Assembly: GCA_937944035.1 (NCBI GenBank)
Contig: CALDZQ010000374.1
Span: forward strand, 1 to 11,000
Origin: an uncultured Neomegalonema sp.
GTDB lineage: Bacteria > Pseudomonadota > Alphaproteobacteria > Rhodobacterales > Rhodobacteraceae
Length of the DNA: 11,000 nucleotides
Direction: 5' to 3'
The translations under genes were made by a program, and so were the position numbers. Positions within the stretch are counted from its first letter, which is position 1; each line of letters starts with the position of its first letter. The notes under the pieces were generated by a model. It was not told the DNA's origin. It searched no databases and saw only the letters and a program-made list of their open reading frames with translations. Positions 5,692 through 11,000 of this stretch are shown one piece after another.

Positions 5692-6381
5692 TTAAAGCTC
5701 TTTGATGCCCTTGAAAGCCATGTCACCCCACACTTCGCGGATGCGGCGGTCGCGGCCGCAGCCATTGCGGTAGAGCTTATAGCGGATGGCGCTCTTCAGA
5801 TAATAATCCTGATGATAGGATTCGGCCGGATAAAACGGCGCGGCATCGAGGATTGGCGTTACAATCGGATCAGCCAGAACGTCGGCTTTTGCCAGTGTGG
5901 CCTTGGAATTTTCTGCGGCTTCTCGTTGGGCATCATCAACGGCAAAGATCGCGCTTTTGTAAGACGTGCCCCGATCACAGAACTGGCCGCCATCATCGGT
6001 CGGATCGACGGAATGCCAGAATGCGGTCAGCAGCCTGTCATAGCTGACCTTGGCAGGGTCATAGATAACATGCACCGCCTCGTAATGGCCGGTTTCTGTG
6101 TAGGAGACCTGCTTATAGCTGGGGCGGACAACATCGCCGCCCGTGTAACCCGAAGTCGTGGCGATGACGCCGGGTACTTTGTCAAAATCTGATTCGACGC
6201 ACCAGAAGCAACCGCCCGCGAAGATGGCCACTTTCTGACCCTGCTCAACCTCCGGCAATGTGCCGTACTCGGCGGCGCTGGCCGTGAAAGGCATCGCGGC
6301 CACCGTTAGACCCGCAACCAGCGAACCGGCAGCAATAAAGCCGGCAACACGGCGCTTTATGCTTGTCAGATTAAAAGTCAT
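5692..6381 (-). CDS. msrA: Exported peptide-methionine (S)-S-oxide reductase
   Basis: MsrA repairs S-form methionine sulfoxide in oxidised proteins. From the ATG at 6381 the protein has 229 residues. The N terminus is a Sec signal peptide (n-region ending IKRR, a hydrophobic Ala/Gly/Val core, ASAAEYG near the cleavage site), so it should act in the periplasm, unlike most cytosolic MsrA. The catalytic motif GGCFWC lies at 56-61 with nucleophile Cys58; GHYEAV (98-103) supplies the conserved Glu; YHQDYY (189-194) is also conserved. Cys208 in NGCGRD is the likely resolving cysteine. An upstream in-frame ATG at 6429 would add 16 residues lying inside the neighbouring gene and would bury the signal peptide, so I chose 6381. 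The start overlaps the stop of the SdhAF4-like gene by 11 bases, which implies translational coupling. No msrB is fused or adjacent. Confidence 0.95.
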   Translation of the reverse strand: MTFNLTSIKRRVAGFIAAGSLVAGLTVAAMPFTASAAEYGTLPEVEQGQKVAIFAGGCFWCVESDFDKVPGVIATTSGYTGGDVVRPSYKQVSYTETGHYEAVHVIYDPAKVSYDRLLTAFWHSVDPTDDGGQFCDRGTSYKSAIFAVDDAQREAAENSKATLAKADVLADPIVTPILDAAPFYPAESYHQDYYLKSAIRYKLYRNGCGRDRRIREVWGDMAFKGIKEL

Positions 6382-6547
6382 ACGCGATTCCATCCTTTTC
6401 CCAATCTCCATAGCGCACGGGTTCCGCACCGCGCGGCCCGCCCTGTTCAGAAGGCAGCGTTAAAGCGCGCTCTTGCTGCTTACGGGCCTGAGCCTCGGCC
6501 AGAGCGCGCTCGGCAATCGAGGGGTCGGGCGTTTTTTCGGTTGCCAT
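6371..6547 (-). CDS. Succinate dehydrogenase assembly factor 4 family protein (DUF1674)
   Basis: This short soluble protein ends in the DUF1674/SdhAF4 signature: a Gly/Pro-rich turn (GGPRGAEP) followed by RYGDWEKDGIAYDF. Family members bind flavinylated SdhA and help form the succinate dehydrogenase complex. The start chosen is ATG at 6547, giving 58 residues, because a good GAGGTGA (6556-6562, minus strand) lies 8 bases upstream; the frame stays open to 6616, but starts further out lack a ribosome binding site and would add non-conserved residues. The N-terminal half is charged and Ala/Glu/Gln-rich, typical of the poorly conserved part of the family. The gene is cotranscribed with msrA, overlapping it by 11 bases, and is divergent from htpX. 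No sdh structural genes are in the window, so the assignment rests on the C-terminal motif. Confidence 0.88.
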   Translation of the reverse strand: MATEKTPDPSIAERALAEAQARKQQERALTLPSEQGGPRGAEPVRYGDWEKDGIAYDF

Positions 6548-6555
6548 GCTTGATC

Positions 6556-6562
6556 TCACCTC
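6556..6562 (-). promoter_or_regulatory. Ribosome binding site that fixes the SdhAF4-like start
   Basis: GAGGTGA on the minus strand lies 8 bases before the ATG at 6547. It is the only good Shine-Dalgarno match near the candidate starts of this open frame and decides for the shorter protein. The whole divergent spacer to htpX (6548-6634) contains AT-rich stretches and an imperfect ACCC-ATATA-GGGT symmetry at 6581-6593, where both promoters presumably lie, but no clear -35/-10 pair could be picked. Confidence 0.6.
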
Positions 6563-6634
6563 AAAATCCATATCCACTCGACCCATATAGGGTGAAATAG
6601 GTATCAATGAAGGCAAAGATCGGACGCGAGAGGC

Positions 6635-7576
6635 ATGAACAGCTTCAAAACAGTGTTACTTATGGCCGCAATGACCGCGCTTTTTCTGGTCGTCGGCTTT
6701 TCCATCGGTGGTCAGGGCGGCATGGTCTTGGCGCTGTTGTTCGCCGCCGCGACAAATCTGTTCGCGTGGTGGAAATCCGATAAGGTCGCGCTGAAAATGC
6801 ATAAAGCGCAACAAATTCACCCACAAGACGCACCGCAACTATATGAAATAGTTGAACAACTGTCGCGTAATGCCGATTTGCCGATGCCGAAAATCTACCT
6901 CATCGAAGGCGCGCAGCCAAACGCTTTTGCAACGGGGCGCGATCCGGAGAATGCCGCCATCGCTATGACGACAGGGATTATTGAGACGCTGTCAACGGAA
7001 GAACTCGCGGGTGTGATCGCGCATGAGCTGGCGCATATAAAAAACCGTGACACCCTTATTATGACGCTGTCAGCGACGGTGGCGGGGACGATTTCGATGC
7101 TGTCGCAATTCGCGCTTTTCTTCGGCGGAGGCAGGCGGGATCGGCCACTTGGGCGGTTCGGGACCATTGCGATGGCGATATTCGCGCCACTGGCGGCGAT
7201 GATTATTCAAATGACCATCAGCCGGACACGCGAATATGCGGCGGATCGGGCGGGGGCGGAGATTTGTGGAAATCCGCTGTGGCTTGCGAGCGCATTGGTA
7301 AAAATTGCAAATGCGCATAAGACGATGGTGAGCGCCCAACGGTTTCCGGCAAGCGCGCATATGTTTATCGTCAATCCGCTGTCCGGGGGCACTATGGACT
7401 CACTGTTTTCGACCCATCCTAATATGGAAAACCGGATCGCCGCGTTAAAAGCGTTGGCGCAGGAAATGGGGCAGAAGGTTACCTCTCCCCTGCCCCGAAC
7501 GCGCGCCAAGCCACACGCCCCCTCGCGCATACCGAACACCGCGCCGGATCAGCGTCGTAAAAACCCGTGGCGGTGA
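6635..7576 (+). CDS. htpX: Membrane zinc metalloprotease HtpX
   Basis: HtpX is an inner-membrane M48 endopeptidase that degrades misfolded membrane proteins, in partnership with FtsH. The 313-residue product has two N-terminal membrane helices (about 5-22 and 29-46), then a cytosolic domain with the zinc motif HELAH (H130, E131, H134) and the third ligand Glu200 in SRTREYAAD, with further hydrophobic segments at about 143-163 and 176-194. FSTHPNMENRIAAL (258-271) is the conserved C-terminal region of the catalytic domain. The last 30 residues form a Pro/Arg-rich tail common in alphaproteobacterial HtpX. ATG at 6635 gives the expected N terminus; the nearest purine-rich sequence (GAGAGG, 6628-6633) is unusually close, so initiation may rely on other features. 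Its stop overlaps the rsmB start. Confidence 0.96.
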   Translation: MNSFKTVLLMAAMTALFLVVGFSIGGQGGMVLALLFAAATNLFAWWKSDKVALKMHKAQQIHPQDAPQLYEIVEQLSRNADLPMPKIYLIEGAQPNAFATGRDPENAAIAMTTGIIETLSTEELAGVIAHELAHIKNRDTLIMTLSATVAGTISMLSQFALFFGGGRRDRPLGRFGTIAMAIFAPLAAMIIQMTISRTREYAADRAGAEICGNPLWLASALVKIANAHKTMVSAQRFPASAHMFIVNPLSGGTMDSLFSTHPNMENRIAALKALAQEMGQKVTSPLPRTRAKPHAPSRIPNTAPDQRRKNPWR

Positions 7577-8865
7577 ACGCACCCGGCCAGAAGGCCCGCC
7601 ATGCCGCCCTGATTGCGCTGGATGCTGTGCTCGACCGGGATCAGCCGCTTGACCTTGCGTGGCGCGAGGCGAAGCTGGAAAAGCTTGAGGAACGCGACGC
7701 GGCATTTGCGCGGATGCTGGTGATGACGACGCTGCGGCGGTTGGGATCGATTGATGCGGTGATCGACCGGTTTGTCGAGAAGCGCCCTGTCGGCAAAAAC
7801 CGCCTCGGTGTACAGATAATGCGGTTGGCGGGCGCTGAATTGCTGGCGTTGGACACCGCGCCCCATGCCGCTGTGGACAGCGCCGTGCGACTTGCGAAAA
7901 GCCTGCCGCCAACGCAGCGGTTGGCGGGGATGGTAAATGCCGTCTGCCGCCGGATGGCCGAGCACGGCACGCGGATCTTTGACGAGATTGACTGCGATTC
8001 CGCCGACACGCCCGCGTGGCTGTGGGAGCGGATAAAGACCGCCTACGGCGAGGACGAGGCCCGTGCCATCGCCGCCGCGCACCGGAATGGTGCGCCGCTG
8101 GACCTGACACCGCGCGAGAATGGCGAGGAATGGGCTGAGAAGCTGGGCGGGCGGTTGACGCCGACAGGATCGATCCGCCTGAACGCCGCCGGGGCTGTTC
8201 CCGCACTGGAAGGATTTGAGGACGGGGCATGGTGGGTGCAGGATGCCGCCGCCGCGCTGCCCGTAAAAATGCTGGGCAATCTGCGCGGGAAGCGGGTTCT
8301 GGACCTGTGCGCCGCGCCCGGTGGCAAGACCATGCAGCTTGCGGCCGGAGGGGCGAAAGTAACCGCCCTCGACCTGTCAAAAGCCCGGATGCGAAAAATG
8401 CGCGAGAACCTGCTGCGCACAAGGCTCAGCGTTCATGTGGTCATCGGCGATGCGCTGGATTGGGAGCCGGAAATGCCTTTCGAGGCAATCCTGCTGGATG
8501 CGCCATGCTCGGCCACAGGCACGATCCGCCGCCACCCCGACCTGCCGCATCTGAAAAGCGGCGGGGCGCTGAATGCGCTGAAACCGTTGCAGGATGCGCT
8601 GTTGACCAAGGCGTTCAACTGGCTTGCCCCCGGCGGGACGTTGATTTTCGTCACCTGCTCACTGCTGCCCGAAGAGGGGATGCAGCGGGTTGAGGCGATG
8701 CTGGCCGCTCATCCCGAAGCGCGGCTTGACCCGTTGGATGCGGAGGCGGACGGCATACCCGCAGAGATGATCCGCGAGGGGGCGCTGCGTACCCTGCCCT
8801 CACAATGGCCCGATATTGGGGGTATTGACGGATTTTTCGCGGCGCGGATACGGCGCGTGGAATGA
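7567..8865 (+). CDS. rsmB: 16S rRNA (cytosine-967-C5) methyltransferase RsmB
   Basis: RsmB (Sun/Fmu) uses S-adenosylmethionine to make m5C967 in 16S rRNA. The 432-residue product has the usual two parts: an N-terminal NusB-like helical domain (about 8-135, including AFARMLVMTTLRRLGSID, then RLAGAELLALDTAPHAAV) and a Rossmann methyltransferase domain with the SAM loop VLDLCAAPGGKT (244-255), DAPCSATGTIRRHPD (311-325, Cys314) and TCSLLPEE (363-370), whose Cys364 is the expected nucleophile. The C terminus GFFAARIRR is typical. No Shine-Dalgarno sequence is evident. Start options are GTG at 7567 (10-base overlap with htpX) and GTG at 7573 (a GTGA stop-start overlap); they differ by two residues and both imply coupling to htpX. 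The htpX-rsmB linkage is common in alphaproteobacteria. Confidence 0.96.
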   Translation: MAVNAPGQKARHAALIALDAVLDRDQPLDLAWREAKLEKLEERDAAFARMLVMTTLRRLGSIDAVIDRFVEKRPVGKNRLGVQIMRLAGAELLALDTAPHAAVDSAVRLAKSLPPTQRLAGMVNAVCRRMAEHGTRIFDEIDCDSADTPAWLWERIKTAYGEDEARAIAAAHRNGAPLDLTPRENGEEWAEKLGGRLTPTGSIRLNAAGAVPALEGFEDGAWWVQDAAAALPVKMLGNLRGKRVLDLCAAPGGKTMQLAAGGAKVTALDLSKARMRKMRENLLRTRLSVHVVIGDALDWEPEMPFEAILLDAPCSATGTIRRHPDLPHLKSGGALNALKPLQDALLTKAFNWLAPGGTLIFVTCSLLPEEGMQRVEAMLAAHPEARLDPLDAEADGIPAEMIREGALRTLPSQWPDIGGIDGFFAARIRRVE

Positions 8866-9644
8866 TCGGGACAGCGATCTCAGACTCCATCGCCATTTAC
8901 GGCGAAACGGCCATGAGCATCGCTGTCCTCGCCTATCTTCTGGGTGGCTTCGTCAAGGGAGCAATCGGTTTTGCGTTGCCCACTGTCGCGGTCGCCGTTG
9001 CGACCCTCGCCCTGCCCCCTGAGGTCGCGGTCGCCTATATGGCGCTGCCCGGCCTGGTGATGAATATCTGGCAAAGCGCGCGGGACGGGGTGGATGTGGC
9101 GCTGGACACGCTGAGAGAATTTCGCATTGTCATCGGCGTCATGCTGGTGTCGCTGTTCGCCTCGACCCAGTTATTGCCGCACCTGGAGCCGCACACATTC
9201 TATGTGATTATGGGGCTGGGGCTGACGAGTTTTGCCGTTGTGCAACTGCTCGGCTGGCGACCGACCAATCCGCCGCGTCCGGCGGCCGATATTATCGCAG
9301 GCGGCACGGGGGGATTTTTCGGTGGTATTTCAGGGGCATGGGGACCGCCGATCCTGATGATGCTGATGTCGCTGAACCTGCCGAAGCGGGTGTTTGTGCG
9401 GACTTGCGGGGTCACGTTTCTACTGGGTGCGATCCCTTTTATCCTCGGACATGCGAGTACAGGCGTTTTGAACACGACCACGGCCACGATCTCCGCACTC
9501 ATGCTCATCCCCGCTGCGATCGGAATGCGGCTCGGCCAGACGATACAAGACCGTCTGCCCGCCGAAGCTTTCCGTAAGGTGATCCTGACCGTGCTGGTGC
9601 TGGCGGGATTAAACTTTCTGAGACGCGCTTTCTTTGGCGGGTGA
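8862..9644 (+). CDS. TauE/SafE family (DUF81) permease
   Basis: The 260-residue protein is hydrophobic with about seven to eight membrane helices and shows the internal duplication of the TauE/SafE family: GGFVKGAIGFALP (28-40) in the first half and GFFGGISGAWGPPIL (151-165) in the second. Members move small anions such as sulfite, sulfoacetate or other sulfur/organic acids across the inner membrane; the substrate cannot be read from the sequence. The ATG at 8862 overlaps the rsmB stop as ATGA, the arrangement expected for coupled translation, so it is the third gene of the htpX-rsmB chain. A later ATG at 8913 would remove 17 N-terminal residues ahead of the first helix and is a possible alternative. 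The 3' end overlaps the oppositely oriented flippase gene by 36 bases. Confidence 0.91.
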   Translation: MIGTAISDSIAIYGETAMSIAVLAYLLGGFVKGAIGFALPTVAVAVATLALPPEVAVAYMALPGLVMNIWQSARDGVDVALDTLREFRIVIGVMLVSLFASTQLLPHLEPHTFYVIMGLGLTSFAVVQLLGWRPTNPPRPAADIIAGGTGGFFGGISGAWGPPILMMLMSLNLPKRVFVRTCGVTFLLGAIPFILGHASTGVLNTTTATISALMLIPAAIGMRLGQTIQDRLPAEAFRKVILTVLVLAGLNFLRRAFFGG

Positions 9645-11000
9645 GCCGAGTTTTCCCCGCACGAGCCGCAGCACCATCGCCTCCGGTCCTTCCGGCTTGC
9701 CGATCAGCACCCACAGCGCCATCAGGGCCAGCGGGTAGACGATGACGCCGATGGCGATGCTGGTTATGAAGGACAAGCCCGCAGCGCCCGCCGTCTCGAC
9801 GACAGGCAATGCCGCCTGTACCGCACGCAAGCTGAGCGCCATCACCAAGGCCGCGCCCAGCACGCGGGGCATCCAAGACAGCACCATCTCCACCGGAGCC
9901 TGCATAAGCCGCAGCACGACGCGCATGACCAGCACGGCATAGAGCGCGCTCATCCCCGTCATCGCCCATGCGGCCCCTGTCAGCCCCCACTCAAGGGAGG
10001 CGAAGTAAATCGCGGGCGCACCGACCAGCAGGGACAGCAGTTGCAACGGGGCAAGGCGGCGCGGCTGTCCCATCGCTACGATCACGGGCCAGCAAAACAC
10101 AGCCGACGCGCCGAACAATCCGTTGAACGCAAGCACCCGCAAAGGCGGGACGGCCTGCATCCAATCGCCGCCGAACGCCAAGCGGATCGCGGGTTCGGCC
10201 ACGGAGGCCACACCCACCGCGAATGGAACCGCAATCACCATCGCCGCGCCATAGGCCATGCAGAACTGCGCCCGCAACTCGGCCTGTTTGTCTTGCAGCT
10301 TTGAGTAGCCCGGCATGAAGGCCCGCCGCAGCGGCATGGCGAACTCCGTCGCGACCAGATTGGCAAGCTCCATCGCCAGCGCATGAATGCCGAGCGCGGT
10401 CAGGCCCAGCGTTTTACCCAAGATGAACGTATCCGCGCGCCGCTGGGCGAATTGCAGAAGGTTGGTCGCCAGCATCCATTTCGAGAAACCGAAAATCTCC
10501 GCAAACGCCTCTAAAGACGGTCGCGGACGGTAAGGGTGCAGCCAGTACGAGCTGAGAATCGTCGCCAGACTGCCCGCAAGCAACCCTGCAACGAGCGCGC
10601 GGTAATCAGGCCAGATTGTCAGCGCAACGCCGACACAGGCAACCGTGCTGGCCAGCTTGCGCACTGCCAGATAGATGAAGTCGGTACGGAAATTGAAGTT
10701 ACGCTGAAAATCGGAAACGCCCGGATTGAGCAGGCCCAGCACGATTTGCTGCGCGGCCAAGGCATAGGCGACGCAGGTGAGTGTCTCATCACCATAGAAG
10801 CCCGCGAGGGGCTTTGCCGCCAGCAGGGCAATACCGCCGAGGAGCAGCCCGCGCAGAACCATCAGGGTCCATACGGTGTTGTAATGCTTTGGCTGCGGGT
10901 CGGGGTGGCGCACGATGGCGGCGTTCAAAGACATATCGCTCATCGCTTCGAACGCGGCGATGAAGGCAACTGTCAGGCCGACCACGCCGAACTCCGCCGG
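9609..11000 (-). CDS. Polysaccharide flippase, MOP/Wzx-type (N terminus outside window)
   Basis: The frame is open through the right edge (GTG at 10985 is internal; PAEFG codons precede it in frame), so the first residues, including the gene start, are missing. At least 463 residues are visible, with about twelve hydrophobic helices. Family marks are PAEFGVVGLTVAFIAAFEA at the N-terminal side, DMSLNAAIVRH just after it (the usual D-x-G-L-x-x-A-I-V region), the central FSKWMLATNLLQFAQRRADTFILGK-type segment (helix 6-7 region; quoted in part as FAQRRADTFILGK) and MPLRRAFMPGYSKLQ. These match the polysaccharide biosynthesis/oligosaccharide flippase group (PF13440, WzxC/ExoT-like) that moves lipid-linked sugar units across the inner membrane. 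It may belong to a surface polysaccharide locus continuing to the right. It ends inside the permease gene, in a tail-to-tail overlap. Confidence 0.92.
   Translation of the reverse strand, partial: PAEFGVVGLTVAFIAAFEAMSDMSLNAAIVRHPDPQPKHYNTVWTLMVLRGLLLGGIALLAAKPLAGFYGDETLTCVAYALAAQQIVLGLLNPGVSDFQRNFNFRTDFIYLAVRKLASTVACVGVALTIWPDYRALVAGLLAGSLATILSSYWLHPYRPRPSLEAFAEIFGFSKWMLATNLLQFAQRRADTFILGKTLGLTALGIHALAMELANLVATEFAMPLRRAFMPGYSKLQDKQAELRAQFCMAYGAAMVIAVPFAVGVASVAEPAIRLAFGGDWMQAVPPLRVLAFNGLFGASAVFCWPVIVAMGQPRRLAPLQLLSLLVGAPAIYFASLEWGLTGAAWAMTGMSALYAVLVMRVVLRLMQAPVEMVLSWMPRVLGAALVMALSLRAVQAALPVVETAGAAGLSFITSIAIGVIVYPLALMALWVLIGKPEGPEAMVLRLVRGKLGSPAKESASQKV

Noticed and set aside
5275..6192. 305-codon open frame on the + strand across ugd, the spacer and msrA
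   Set aside because: It is antisense to two well-supported enzymes, has no family motif, and its open stretch mirrors their codon use.
6382..6429. Longer msrA start at 6429 adding 16 residues
   Set aside because: The extra residues lie wholly inside the SdhAF4-like gene, lack a better ribosome binding site and would push the signal peptide away from the N terminus.
7445..8422. 325-codon minus-strand open frame opposite htpX and rsmB
   Set aside because: The translation is a low-complexity Arg/Ser/Pro/Ala-rich product typical of the antisense frame of a GC-rich gene; rsmB on the other strand has all its catalytic motifs.

Overview
The window looks like an ordinary stretch of chromosome from an alphaproteobacterium of moderately high GC content. 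The strongest lineage clues are the linkage of a DUF1674/SdhAF4-type gene with htpX and rsmB, a conserved alphaproteobacterial-type protein of unknown function at the left edge, and the general codon style. The genus cannot be named from the sequence alone. No rRNA, tRNA, CRISPR array, insertion sequence, phage gene or attachment site was found. Genes fill nearly the whole window, and no gene-free stretch exceeds about 245 bases.

Layout, left to right. The window opens inside a conserved hypothetical gene (+, ends 428) that is followed by a stable hairpin. Next is an AEC-family membrane transporter (+, 542-1474). It converges on a two-gene minus-strand unit: a p97/Vps4-like AAA+ ATPase (3624-2443), then, after a 3-base gap, a TPR protein with a C-terminal pair of membrane helices (2439-1492). 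A divergent control region (3625-3866) with a perfect 6+6 dyad separates this unit from a small, basic exported protein (+, 3867-4145), which ends in a strong intrinsic terminator. On the minus strand follow UDP-glucose 6-dehydrogenase (5556-4246) and, upstream of it, a palindrome-rich spacer, an exported MsrA (6381-5692) and an SdhAF4-like protein (6547-6371). Across a short divergent promoter region, htpX, rsmB and a TauE/SafE permease run rightward as an overlapping gene chain (6635-9644). A polysaccharide flippase (minus strand) enters from the right edge and overlaps the permease tail-to-tail by 36 bp.

Functional themes are protein quality control and repair (HtpX, MsrA, the AAA+/TPR pair), flavoprotein/respiratory assembly (SdhAF4), ribosome maturation (RsmB), small-molecule transport (AEC and TauE/SafE) and surface polysaccharide (UDP-glucuronate synthesis, flippase). 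Most of this is recognisable housekeeping. The least explained elements are the AAA+/membrane-TPR pair, the small basic exported protein, and the clustered palindromes upstream of ugd. I see no clear sign of a wholly new defence or mobile system.
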